A stretch of 64,000 nucleotides of DNA from Bolinopsis microptera (lineage: Eukaryota; Ctenophora; Tentaculata; Lobata; Bolinopsidae), in NCBI RefSeq assembly GCF_026151205.1, contig NC_087077.1, positions 868,001 to 932,000 of the forward strand. Reading direction: 5' to 3'. The notes under the pieces are model-generated. The model saw only the letters and a program-made list of their open reading frames with translations. It had not been told where the DNA came from and made no database searches. Below, piece by piece: positions 1 through 10,900 of this stretch (its first letter is position 1; every line of letters starts with the position of its first letter). The position numbers were made by a program, and so were the translations under genes.

Positions 1-1150
1 TGAATTTTCAGTAATGGGTAACCATACGGAATATCGGGCTTGACTAGATCTGAAGTGCTCTGTGAAAGAGTGTCCCGATCAGACTTCTGAATCAAACCAA
101 CCACACAATTAGACTGTTCACCACTTACATACTTCCGCTCCAAACCAGATGACCACAGCTCTAACAACCTCCCTCTCAAAGATCCAGTAGGATCAGTTTG
201 CAAAGGTCTGTATCTCAAAGGGTCCTCAACTTTGGCAGAAGTGATATCCTTGATTATCTGAGGGGTGACAATGATTATCGCACCGCCCTTATCAGCCGAT
301 GTTATGGCTATTAAGCCATCCTTGACAGCCTTCTTCAACCACATATACCCTTCACTCTCATAGCGGTTCATATTAGATTCAAGTTTTCTGGGCTTGAAGT
401 TGTCTACAAAATTGACAATGTTGTCTTTTGCAGACTTGATGGCTGGGTCTTCAAAAGAAGTACAAGGAGCTGTTACTGGTTTCTTCAGTAGCTCCATAGG
501 AACTTCGTTATCCCGTGCTGAGTTCTTAAAAACAGCTTTCCATGCTTGTTTGTTGGCAGCATTGTACCCATCTACTTTGAACTGCATCTCATCAAAATCC
601 GGGCAGGGTATCCATCCAGGACCATACGAAAGGACCGCAATGCTATAATCCGGAATATCAATGTCTGTCAGGTTAACAACAAGATTTCTCTCAAGAGCTT
701 CCTTGGCTTTCTTCCTCATTGCCTGCTCTTTCTTCCTGTTCTTCCTGGCTTTTGCTTTGAGCTTTCTCTTGAGCTTCTTAGCTGTGACCTTCCTTGTAAA
801 CTGATTCACTGAAACTGCTACTACCTTCTTCTTAGGCTTCCATTCTGAAAATTTAGTGCCATCACACTCCTCTAAAAATTTCATCTTCTTTAAAAGCTTC
901 TTCTGTTGGATGTGAAGCAACTTGCTATCTTTGATAAGTTCAGGAGAGTCAGGATAATCTCTCTGAATATCAGCAATCTGTTTCTTCAAGATGTTAATCT
1001 GCCTTGACTTGTTCTCGATAGCACGGAGGGTTGCTTTTGTTTCCACCTCCTGGAGGAGCGCACGAGCCTGTTCCTCAGGGAGAGCTTTCAAGCCACTGGC
1101 CCTTAAGGATTGGACAGGGCGCTTGGTCAACAGGCATTTCCGCAGAAGAC
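1..1150 (-). mobile_element. Retroelement ORF, Penelope-like reverse transcriptase N-terminal part (partial)
   Basis: One open frame runs on the minus strand from about 1150 down to base 1 and leaves the window still open. Its start side is a leucine/lysine-rich coiled coil followed by a strongly basic stretch (near 700-800). Then come a segment with SYGPGWIPCPDF and the motif ADKGGAIIIV (about 270-300), and the frame ends at the edge with PYGYPLLKI. The order 'PxxP, ADKGGA, later PxxYxLxKI' is typical of the region just before the RT core in Penelope-like elements, which is why I assign it there. The palm motifs are off the window. The sequence before the frame (1150-1200) contains a possible 3' splice site. 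It appears to sit antisense in an intron of the small gene whose exons follow at 1450. A different RT-bearing element with the same upstream motif cannot be excluded. Confidence 0.6.
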
Positions 1151-1449
1151 TTCTATATACTGTGTATATACATATATCGCTATTTTGTAGAGATGGTTGG
1201 TGTTTGATTTATAATGTACTAGACATTACTGGTGTTGTGCGAGTTGTGTTGACAGGGGCGGGGCACGGAACGTTCTAGAAAATTGCAAGATCACGGATAA
1301 ATGATAGTGTTATTGACCGGTTATCATAGTTCATGAAGTGTACCTTGTACCAATAATTGACGGGTGGGTCTGGAGTGCATGACTTTAAATCAGCAGTGAA
1401 CACTGAACATGTCTGTAAAGATGGAATAATAACTTATTTAATTGTTCAG

Positions 1450-1903
1450 GTTAAACGACCAGCAAGTTCAGGAACTTCAATCTTCGTTAAAGCAAGTTCT
1501 AGAACTACTGAAGTCTATTTGCTGCGAAGTTTCAGACGAGAAAGGTAAAGGTCTCACTAGTATAATACAGCTGGATGTCGTTATATTATGGTGACACTGC
1601 CCTAATTCCCATCTTTTCACTGCACTTTACCTCCTGGATTGATTAATTTACACAATGAATTCTATTTTTAGACTTTAAGAATCCTGTCAAATTCGTTACA
1701 GTGCAATTTCTATTACAGAGAACATTCTGGAAAACGCACAAGAGCTCGCCCTTCTGAAGACTTGTTTCGAGGAGTCGTGCCAACAATACGAGAAGGCCTC
1801 TCGACTTGCTCGCCAGATTAAAGTTACTACCGATGAGAACTTGTTCTTAACTTCTACCTTCAGTAAGCTTGACCTCAAGGCTGATTTAGGGGAGGATCCC
1901 TGA
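1450..1903 (+). CDS. Small coiled-coil protein, last two exons (5' part missing)
   Basis: Two exons are visible: 1450-1547 (after attgttcag, donor AAG|GTAAAG) and 1718-1903 (after ttattacag, stop TGA at 1901-1903). Both junctions agree in phase 1, and the joined frame is open. The first exon reads as a heptad-rich helix (QQVQELQSSLKQVLELLK). The second continues it (ENILENAQELALLKTC) and ends in an acidic tail ending GEDP. The first exon contains no in-frame ATG, so the start must lie upstream, probably left of the retroelement at 1-1150 and outside the window. I do not recognise the family; a subunit of a small coiled-coil complex would look like this. The stop is about 655 bp before the 3' splice site of NCAPH2 on the same strand. 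Confidence 0.6.
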
Positions 1904-2556
1904 ACAGTGAAATCAGTATACACTATATACACTAGTGTACACTATACGGCAGATATAATATGACAAGTTGGGGGGGGGGGGGGGGCAAAGTTTATATTTT
2001 GTAATGATAGAATCTGTACAATCAGTAGTGACTAGTGAATGATGAGGTATGCAGACTTTGAACAATGAACATGTTTAGGACGTCGTTGTTCTTATGTTAT
2101 TTCTGACTACGAATGTCTGTCCTGTTTATAGAATTTACTGCGAAATGTTTTCTATTACAGTTGTTGACTTGGGGTCAAGGGTTATTTTTTGGTTTGATAT
2201 TTTGTAAAACCATTGGTTTTTTTGTTGATTGTATTTATGACTTAACATAATATTTATGCGTTCATTGTTGTAAATGTTAGAAATAGAACGTTTTAAAATT
2301 TTAACCTGTAAATATTTATCTTAATCAAAATTATTATGTATCATTACTCATTAGTACAGTATACATACTTCTGTTGACAATAGCGTACTTATTGATCTAT
2401 CCAATCTTCTGCAGAATTTCTTCTGAAAATATGCCCCAACAAAAGAGCATGTATAATACTACAAGTTAATATTAAGTTACAAATGACTATAATCACACAT
2501 ACCGTAGAACATATTATATTGCAACCATAATCACAATCTCATAATTTATTTTGCAG
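1904..2556. other. Intergenic spacer, small gene to NCAPH2
   Basis: AT-rich DNA without a convincing exon. It holds a run of 16 G residues near 1970-1985. It ends in a pyrimidine-rich tract and ttttgcag directly before the NCAPH2 ATG, a strong 3' splice site that implies an upstream non-coding exon or a trans-spliced leader. Confidence 0.5.
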
Positions 2557-2558
2557 AC

Positions 2559-4517
2559 ATGATTGAAACAGAAGATATCCGTTTATCCCAAGAGCGTCTC
2601 GCCGCGCTAAAAGAGCTCATCACACCCATCAAAGATCTGGCTAAGAACTGGAATGTCGACATAAACTTAGAGCTGGAAAAGTACATGTCAACATTTGAGC
2701 TAGATGTCAATCATGCAGATAACTTTGCAGAGGCAGCTCTTGTCATTCAGGGTAGTGCTGGGGTATGGAGCAAGAAGGTGGAATTTCTATACTCACTGGC
2801 TGTAGACTCCTTAGGAATGTTGGAAGAAAAGGAGAAGAAAGTAAGAGGAAAGGGAGGAGGTGATGATGACAATGATGACAGTGATGAAGAAGAAATGATG
2901 ACACTGATGCCTGTCGTCATCAAAAGAGCTGCCCACGTTCAGGTTGATCTCTGCTCTCTGGCTCGATCTGAACATTTCAAACGTCGGGTACCTCTCTTTC
3001 TGTCTGCAATATCAGTTAAAAATGACAAGCCCGAAAACTTGCTCTACAACAAAAAGGGAGAACTTTTAGCCAGCAGAGACGATTTTGCCATAAACAACTG
3101 TATCATCAACAAGTCGGGGTTTGCTTCCCTTGACATCCAGACATGCTTACTCTTAAACCAGTCAAACAAGAAAACTGACATATTAACTCCTTTTTTCAAA
3201 CGTCATGTTTCACAGTTTGATGGCTTTGTTAATCAGAGAAATTCTAATCCTCAGTCAATAAACCCTGCCGCAGCAGTTGATGAAGTTATGGATACCCAGC
3301 CAGGAGATGGTAACCCTGTTGATGAGGGTCCACAAAATCTTTTAGAGGATGATGATGAGCTAGATCCTGGAGGAGCTCTTGATCTCTGTGATGATGAGAC
3401 AGATCACGAGGTGTCTGGTTTTCCCGAGATTAATGCTGTTAATCACAGTAACCTTAAGCTTAATGAACCTAAAACTCCACAACCGTCACATTCCATGCAG
3501 CTAAGAAATAGTATTAGCCAGGTTACTGCACCACAAGAAAAGACAGTAGAAAGTAAGATTACAAAAACATTGGATCCCTACTCGGAGTTGCCTGTCAAAC
3601 CCTTTAAAAAAGCGATCATTGAAAAGCCGAAAGTTTCTCGAAAGCGTAAGAAAGAAAACGCTCCAAAGACATCTCTTATGGCATTACTTCAATCATCTCA
3701 CAAAGCTATGAGTAAAAATGCTCGATTTCCTAACTTATTACGCAAACCTGAATTTTCTGAAAACACTGAACTTTTTAAGAATTTGAAATCAAAAGAAGTA
3801 AAATCAAATAGACTGATTCGTAAGAAACTAGCTGCAGCATCTCAAAACCAGCCGTTGCCTGGTGACCTACTGAAACCTCCACTACCGGCAGAATCCCCTG
3901 ATCTTGACTCTGATGATCCTGGCCCTGAGCCAGATGATGACTTCTGTGGAACTATCTCAGAGAATCCCAATATGGAAGAAGACCCTCTGATCGATCTTGA
4001 GACATCACATTTAGAAACACTTGAGGCAAGCCAACAAGAAGCCCTGAAACCACAGATTGTACAGCCATCTTACGAGGACATGGTGAAGGAACATGTAATG
4101 AAGTACACATCCGAAGCCAGGAACCATTTCCACGTGTCTGAGTTACGAGGAAGGGTGTTAGAGTGGGAGAATAAGATTACCCCCATTCTCGATGAAGAAG
4201 CAAAAAATAGTGAATTTAATGTCTGTGATTACAGCAACAAACTTCTTGACAAACTAGCCTTATGCCCAAAAGAAACTACTCAGTTCAAGAATTTGGTCTC
4301 GGGGGAAAGAAAAGGAGAAGTGAGCAGACTCTTCTTAACTTCCCTCATGCTTTCAAACAGTGGCAATATCCAGCTAAAAGGAGATGACGATAAAGCAGAG
4401 TGTAAACTACTTTCCAGAAAATTGTTCAGTGATGTTTTGGAGGGTTATGTTGCATCTGCTAGCGAAGAAATTCCAACAACCTCGTCAAAGAGAAAACGAA
4501 AGAATGCTCCTTCCTGA
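2559..4517 (+). CDS. NCAPH2: Condensin-2 complex subunit H2 (kleisin beta)
   Basis: A 652-residue protein in a single uninterrupted frame. The kleisin of condensin II bridges the SMC2-SMC4 ATPase heads and recruits the HEAT subunits for mitotic chromosome compaction. The N-terminal domain (residues about 8-90) has the family signature: PIKDLAKNWNVDI, then AALVIQGSAGVWSKKVEFLY. An acidic linker (about 100-113) follows, then a conserved block around LYNKKGELLASRDDF. The middle is low-complexity, with a basic RKRKK patch near residue 365. The C-terminal winged-helix region (about 505-625) begins YEDMVKEHVMKY and includes FNVCDYSNKLLDKL. Length is close to the usual ~600 residues. The ATG lies two bases after an AG at the end of a good 3' splice site. 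An intronless coding region is unusual for this gene in animals. An ATTAAA lies just after the stop, near 4538. Confidence 0.93.
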   Translation: MIETEDIRLSQERLAALKELITPIKDLAKNWNVDINLELEKYMSTFELDVNHADNFAEAALVIQGSAGVWSKKVEFLYSLAVDSLGMLEEKEKKVRGKGGGDDDNDDSDEEEMMTLMPVVIKRAAHVQVDLCSLARSEHFKRRVPLFLSAISVKNDKPENLLYNKKGELLASRDDFAINNCIINKSGFASLDIQTCLLLNQSNKKTDILTPFFKRHVSQFDGFVNQRNSNPQSINPAAAVDEVMDTQPGDGNPVDEGPQNLLEDDDELDPGGALDLCDDETDHEVSGFPEINAVNHSNLKLNEPKTPQPSHSMQLRNSISQVTAPQEKTVESKITKTLDPYSELPVKPFKKAIIEKPKVSRKRKKENAPKTSLMALLQSSHKAMSKNARFPNLLRKPEFSENTELFKNLKSKEVKSNRLIRKKLAAASQNQPLPGDLLKPPLPAESPDLDSDDPGPEPDDDFCGTISENPNMEEDPLIDLETSHLETLEASQQEALKPQIVQPSYEDMVKEHVMKYTSEARNHFHVSELRGRVLEWENKITPILDEEAKNSEFNVCDYSNKLLDKLALCPKETTQFKNLVSGERKGEVSRLFLTSLMLSNSGNIQLKGDDDKAECKLLSRKLFSDVLEGYVASASEEIPTTSSKRKRKNAPS

Positions 4518-5196
4518 ATTTTTTTTTCAATCACTAGATTAAATTTTTTTTTTTGAATATGTTTTGTTAATTTATTCGGCTAGTATGATTTTTAGTACTG
4601 ACATTGATTATTGACATGCAGTTAAATTTTGTTGTTATGTAATTATAATTACAATGTATTATTATATTGTTTTCAATTTCATTTTACGCCTAGAATTTAC
4701 GGAAACCAGATCTTTCATAAAACCCACTTATATGAGGAATGAAATATAATCAATATGCATTATATTTTTAATTGTTATCTTGTCTTATTGTATATTATGA
4801 TATTGAATTTTACAGCTTTTTAAAATTGTGAAATATTACAAATTATGCCAATTTTTATTTCGAAATGTGTCCCACTCGACTTAATAGCAAATATCATTTC
4901 GATATAGGAATTCTCATTAAAGAGCGGCAATTTAAACGCAAGGACTAACTAACTTTAGTCAGATGATATGACGACTAATTCCATGCATTAGTTGTACAAC
5001 TTAAAGTTCGTTTTTCCTTGCGTTAAATTTGATATCACTCTTATCTCTGTACACACTGTACGATTCTGATATAATAATAACATTATATTGAAACTGTTAT
5101 TAATCTCTTCAACCCCTAATAATGTTTATTTTCAGTTTAGGCTGCCGTTGATGTAATGATAGTGGTTTAGTGACAAGAAATGTAGTCGTCAGCAAC
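4518..5196. other. NCAPH2-USP10 spacer and USP10 leader
   Basis: AT-rich sequence with T-runs after the NCAPH2 stop. A 3' splice site (tttattttcag, exon from 5136) lies 61 bases before the USP10 ATG. The leader after it holds two tiny upstream frames: ATG-TAA at 5151-5156 and an overlapping five-codon frame at 5156-5170. Nothing else recognised. Confidence 0.55.
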
Positions 5197-7116
5197 ATGA
5201 GTATGGCAACGTTAGAGATCTCGCAGGACACGAGGCATGGTGCACCAGATGTTATGTTTGGTGATTTTAGTGAAAGCGAGGTGGCATCTATAATTTACAA
5301 CTCAAAGTTGTTCAACAAACAAGACTCACTTTCGTTTGGTACTTTTAGTGAGGAAGAGATCAATGAGATTTTAGATGCATCTCACGCAGAAAAGAAGTTT
5401 GTTGAATTCGATTTTGAAGAGGTAGTTGCTCCTCAAATAACCCCAGAAACGTCTCCAGTAAAAACTGATGAAGTCATCGAGGAGACACCTGAAGAAATCA
5501 TAAATGGTAACGAGGAAACACCAGTTATCACCTGTCCTCCATCTCCCCCTAAAGATCACCCGATCGTGCTGGACTTTAGTTCATCCCAGCAACTAGCTCC
5601 GCAAGTTCCAAACCTGTCCACACCAGAACGCACAGATATTGACGAAGTACTGAAAATCCTAATAGAAGAAACTGTGAAGTCCAGTTCTTTTTCTGCTCCA
5701 CCCGCCCCAACTCACCAGGCAACCCTGCAATCATCATTCCCATACAGCACTCAGCCGAATACCTGGTCCACTGGTCCTACCGCGCAAGGCTGGCCCAATC
5801 CTACCAAGAGTTCCTTCACAACAGATTTTTACTCAGCTCCTCAGAGCACTGAACAGATCTGGTCTAAGCCTCCTGAACCTACATCAGTTTGGTCAAACGG
5901 GACTGGCAACCAATGGTCCTCCTTGTTTAAGAACTCTGATCTCAAAGAGGAGGAACCTTCTAAAAACGTTCTTCCCCAGATCCTCTCAGAAAACGTCCCC
6001 ACCTCAATCAAGGACCACGAGCTCATGATGCTGGGCTCGCAGCTGCAACTCATGACTATTTCCCATCACATGCCTGTTAACATAGTTCCCAGAGGTCTGA
6101 TAAACAAGTCAACCAACTGTTTTGCTCATGCGCCTCTGCAGGCCCTCCTCGTTTCACCTCTCTACCATGTTATTCAACAGATAGACTCCTCGTACGCCCT
6201 CTCGCCCGTCCTCAGTGCTGTAAAGCAGTTCTTCAAAAGTTTTAATCCTGCTCTGGGTGTTGTGGACAAGATGGATCCACCATTTGAGCCCACGTGTATC
6301 TACGAGATGCTGAGGAACAAGATGCCTAATTTCAATGAAAATGGTAGACAAGAGGATGCAGAAGAATTCCTGGGAATCATCCTTTCAAACTTACACGATG
6401 AAATGGTTTCTGCCATTAGATCAGCTAAAAAAACAGTTTCCTTGGCTGATACAGTTCTCGGTTCCGGTGACGATGGTGAGTGGCAGCAGATTGGGAGAAA
6501 AAACAAGATTCAAGTTACACGAAACACATCAAACAACGAGCCCAGCCCTGTCAGCGAGCTGTTTGGAGGTCTAACCAGATCTGTTGTTTCAAAAGCGGGA
6601 GCTAAAGAATCGGCCACTCTTCAGCCCTTCCTATCTGTCCAGCTGGACCTGCAGCACCAAAACATCACCTCTGTCAGAGATGCTCTGTGCCACTTCACTC
6701 ACAAGGAGCAGATATATCTTAACGACGTGAAGTGTTACCGCAGGGAAACACTAGAGTCCTTACCGCCCGTTCTTATCCTCCACTTAAAGAGGTTTATTTT
6801 CGATGACGCAGCGAAATCATGCCAGAAACTTCTCAAGGAGATAGACTTTAACATAGACATGACGATATCAGATGACATGATGTCAGCAATAGGCACAACA
6901 TTAACTGCCGAGAGACGCTACCATTTGTTTGGGGTCGTCTACCACCATGGTTCTCACGCTACAGGGGGACATTATTCTGCCATGGTTTATCATCCTTATA
7001 TTCAATGTTGGGTTAATGCTGACGATGATAAAGTTGTCCATCAAGATGACAATGCAGTCTTGAAGCACATTCCCGGACGGTCCGCTTACCTTCTTTTCTA
7101 CAAACGTGTTGCTTAG
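5197..7116 (+). CDS. USP10: Ubiquitin carboxyl-terminal hydrolase 10
   Basis: A 639-residue cysteine deubiquitinase in one exon. I start at ATG 5197 (MSMATLEIS); the frame is open slightly further but only through a GTG. Near the N-terminus are two motifs of the type that docks USP10 onto the NTF2-like domain of G3BP: FGDF at residues 21-24 and FGTF at 47-50. A low-complexity P/S/T/Q-rich region follows to about residue 290. The USP domain starts at PRGLINKS. The nucleophile is Cys308 (NCFAHAPLQ), with the oxyanion Asn five residues before it. RQEDAEEFLG and SATLQPFLSVQLD are family signatures. The general-base His592 lies in GGHYSAMV and the Asp in NADDDKVV, so the triad is complete. It is shorter than the human protein (about 800), mainly in the linker. 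A canonical AATAAA lies at 7528-7533. Confidence 0.93.
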   Translation: MSMATLEISQDTRHGAPDVMFGDFSESEVASIIYNSKLFNKQDSLSFGTFSEEEINEILDASHAEKKFVEFDFEEVVAPQITPETSPVKTDEVIEETPEEIINGNEETPVITCPPSPPKDHPIVLDFSSSQQLAPQVPNLSTPERTDIDEVLKILIEETVKSSSFSAPPAPTHQATLQSSFPYSTQPNTWSTGPTAQGWPNPTKSSFTTDFYSAPQSTEQIWSKPPEPTSVWSNGTGNQWSSLFKNSDLKEEEPSKNVLPQILSENVPTSIKDHELMMLGSQLQLMTISHHMPVNIVPRGLINKSTNCFAHAPLQALLVSPLYHVIQQIDSSYALSPVLSAVKQFFKSFNPALGVVDKMDPPFEPTCIYEMLRNKMPNFNENGRQEDAEEFLGIILSNLHDEMVSAIRSAKKTVSLADTVLGSGDDGEWQQIGRKNKIQVTRNTSNNEPSPVSELFGGLTRSVVSKAGAKESATLQPFLSVQLDLQHQNITSVRDALCHFTHKEQIYLNDVKCYRRETLESLPPVLILHLKRFIFDDAAKSCQKLLKEIDFNIDMTISDDMMSAIGTTLTAERRYHLFGVVYHHGSHATGGHYSAMVYHPYIQCWVNADDDKVVHQDDNAVLKHIPGRSAYLLFYKRVA

Positions 7117-7914
7117 TTTACCATGATCAGGCCATTTAGTACTCCCTGGTTGTTATCTCCTTTTATTAGAGAACATGATTTTGGTTGAGTGGAAATAATC
7201 TGGCTAACCAGGAGGAAGTTATGATAATTTCTTTTAAATTTAATACTATCTTTCCACGGTAGAATGACGACGATTTGTAAAATAATTGCTGCTTGAATTT
7301 GAATGCTCTGAAAACTGCTAACTTTGCATCTAATTTACTGTCTCAGCATTTTTATCATGAACTGAAAGTTTTTTAATTTATTGCGAGTGCTAGTGTTTCC
7401 CTAGTTCAGAAATGCTTAGTATATGATTAATGATTCCATTATTGTATTTGCTAGTATTTGACTGTCGCGCTAACTTTAAAAAAGTTTAAAGTTAACGATT
7501 GTGCCTTCGGAAAACTAAGCAATTTTCAATAAAATCCGTTCACAGTCACATGGATATTAACCAAGCTACTGCTTTAAAAGCTATAACAAAAGTATTTAAA
7601 GCTTTCAAAGATTCACATTATATTTAAAATATATATGATAATGTCCAAAGTAAATTTTCATCTTTTATAAAATGTGTGTCGTATTACTTTGGGACTTACA
7701 TAATCTTCAGTAGTAGCTATTACTATTCAGTGTTGATCGTTTTGACAACATAACGACTGAAACACTATTTACCTTTCGATCCCATGGTAAAAGCTTATTC
7801 AATTCAACGAATCCAATGAATGATATAAATTGAAGGCCTTCAAATTGTACGGTGATCATAACCTCTGAACAGTGAACAGGGATGTAACTGGTGGCAGCCT
7901 GTCTAGCACGTGAC
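7117..7914. other. USP10 3' UTR and YLPM1 promoter/leader
   Basis: The first part is USP10 3' UTR up to the AATAAA at 7528. The rest is AT-rich. Close to the YLPM1 start there is a candidate 3' splice site (ctgaacag at 7865-7872) followed by an ATG-TAA start-stop frame at 7882-7887. No other coding signal seen. Confidence 0.5.
7528..7533 (+). terminator. Polyadenylation signal of USP10
   Basis: Canonical AATAAA about 410 bases after the USP10 stop codon, in an AT-rich 3' UTR. No other AATAAA lies between the stop and this site, so it is the likely main signal. Confidence 0.6.
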
Positions 7915-10900
7915 ATGTACAATCAGCAGTGGGGGACTCAAGATGGGGGGAACTGGGCCACTCAACCTCCTCCCCCTCCCAACTACGGGGCCAACCCCCC
8001 TCCACCCCCTAACTACGGGGTTAACCCCCCTCCACCCCCCAACTACGGGGTTAACCCCCCTCCACCAGTTCATCCTCCTCCACCTAGCCATCCGCCTCCC
8101 CAGCCTGAAGAACCTTCAAGTTAGTGCAGGATGATTCTTGATTTATTATTCCACCAGTAATAATAGATTTAACTGCAATTAATAATTATAATTCAAGAAT
8201 CTTGAGTTTTAGATAAATTATCAATCAGGGATCGGAAAATTAAAAGGTAGTTGCAAATTAGTTAACAATTAACTGATAATTAGTTAATTATAAATAACTT
8301 GCAGATGCGGGAGCGGCAGTTGCTGGTGGTTTGGACTACGGAGCAGCCTACGTAAAGAAGTACATGGAGATGTATGGGCAGATGGTGGGCCAGATGATGC
8401 CCCCGGTGCCACCTCCAGCCCCTAATGATGAGGCTCCTGCACCTCCTGGCAGTCCTCCTCCTCCCCCTCCTCCTCCCCCTCCTGATGAAGGCCAAGGTAT
8501 TCTGAAACCTAGTTACACACTTAGTAAGAAAACATTTAGCAGAATCTGCAGACTGTATCCTATTAATCAGATATCATTATGCACATTACACGTTCACATT
8601 ATATCTTAATCATCATGTTTAGGAGAAGGCGGGCCTAAGCCACCATCCTCCCCACCATCAAGAGGTCCTTTCATGAAACCCTCAGAAAACAACAGCAGAC
8701 TGCTTGGTTCCAACTCTACTAGGTATTATTTATTTTGCTTTCAATATTCACATTGGTGTTTATTCAACTAATAATGTTGAATTTGTTGTGTTTTGCTTTC
8801 TAAAAGTCTGGGCCTGATTCTCAATTTTGTAACTATTATAAACATTCCTCAGTGTAAAAAGGGAATCGCAACCGTTCAGTCAACCTCCAACCGGAGGTCA
8901 TCCTGTGCAGCAACAAGGTCACTCTGCACAACAACAACAACAAAGCTATAATTACGGGAACCAAGGATATGGACAAGGGAACCAAGGATTTGAAGGTCAA
9001 GATTATGGGCAAGTCGACCAGACTTATGAGCAAGGCGAACAGAATTATGGACAAAGCGATCAGAGTTATGGACATCAGCAGTTAGGAAAACGGCGTGCCC
9101 CAGACCAAGGACAACTACAAGATAATAAGGTACCGTGTATACAATTTCATTGCAATTTGCACAGCGACAAAGTTATTGTAAGAATTCCTCTTTCTATTGA
9201 CTATAAAATTGAATGTTAAAACCAAGGAAATGAATGTACATAATTGAGTGTTATGAAATCTTCGTTTACAAACAATTAATTTTTCAGAGGGGTAACTTCA
9301 ATGAAAGTACGGGTCAGTGGCTGGGAGAGAAACCTATCCACCAGCAAGCAGCCCAAACTTGGCAACAAGATCAGTATGGATACGGAGATACGGAAGGTTG
9401 GGGGCAACCTGAACAGAACGTTGGGATGAACCAGCAGCTAGGTGGACAAATTCCGGACAAGAGAGAAGATCCTAACCAAAGGGGTGGTCTGAACCAGAGG
9501 GGTGGCCCAAGCCAGAGAGGTTTCGACCAAAGAGGTCCAATCCAAAGAAGTGATCCATATCAGAGGGTAGATCCAAATCAGAGAGGTGATCCGAATCTGC
9601 ACATTGATCCTAACCAGCGAGGTGGTCCTCACTCTCAAGAAGCAAATCCTGAACAAAGAGGGAGACCATTCAACCAACAACCTCAACTTAATGAACAAAG
9701 GAGAAGTTCAAGTAATCCTCCACAGAAATACGAAGAGAGTGTACCTAATCAGTGGGAACAGAATAACCAAGAATGGCAGGATAACAGTCAGGCTGTAGGT
9801 GCCAGACCGGATCATGATCAGCGAGGTCTGGGTCAAATGCCTCCCAGAGAAAACATGATGAGAGGACCTCATGGTCACGGTGGTCCACCAGATAGAAGTT
9901 CCCCACATAGCGGTTCCCTAGACAGGAATTCACCCCACACTAGTTTGCCAGAAAGTAGTTCACCTCATAGTGCTCACCCTGGTCCAAGTGTTGCACCCCC
10001 AAGACCTCCTGTTGATCAAGGTAGAGATTTCCGACGGGGAAAGTCAGAGGAACAAAGCTTTGAAGGAGCAGCTGTCAGAATGCGTCCTCATGGGTTTGAC
10101 GAGAGAAATGTGAGAGGTCCTCCTCCACAGAGGTTTGACCAAGGACCTAGACACAGAGTAACTGGTCCACGAGGCCATGAGTTTGGTCCCAGATCACGAG
10201 GTCCTCCTCCTCAAGAACAAAGAGGCCCTCCAGATGAATTTGGTAGAGGACCTCGTCCAAGGGGACCTCGTGAATTTGGTCATGGGCCCAGACCTAGGGG
10301 ACCAGGGGGATTTGATGGGACAAGACCAAGAGGACCCCCACCAAGAGGTTATGAAGGAGGTCCAAGGATGCGAGAACCTGCTCCAAGAGAGCGGGCTCCA
10401 GCACCTAAAGGCTACGAAAGAGGGCCTCGTCCTCGCAGTAGATTTGATGAAGCTGTCAGACCTCGTGGTCCACCAACTAGAAGCCAGCCCCCTCCCCCCA
10501 CCAGTACTGGACCGCCATCAAGAAGTAATACTGATCTTTATGAACCCCCCATCCCGACAGGTCCAATAGCGAGCAGACCTCCACCACCAGTAAGCACACT
10601 ACCTAGATCTAGAGGTGACCATCCTCCAAGGGGCCCCAGAGTTCCTCCTCCAACTAGCACAATGCCCCGTGGATTCAGACAAAGGACTCCGAGACCCGAT
10701 GGAGCGAGGCCGGTGGGGATGGTGAGGTCACCGAGACCGGTGGGGATGAGGCCATTAAGACCAGAGGGGGCCAGGCCTCCGAGACCAGAAGATGTAGATC
10801 CATCATTAAGGAGACCTGTCAGACGGCTACCTGCTGGGTGGGATCCTCCTACTTCTGCCGCTCAACCTACCCCTCCTGAAGCTACTCCTCCCCGATCTAC

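Noticed and set aside
1357-1548. 63-codon frame overlapping the first small coiled-coil exon
   Set aside because: A different frame of 1450-1547 gives a heptad pattern and joins the next exon in phase; this frame stops at the donor.
5170-5196. USP10 start upstream of ATG 5197
   Set aside because: The extension begins at GTG; the first in-frame ATG is 5197. The same reasoning moved the GPCR start to 14646 and the YLPM1 start to 7915.
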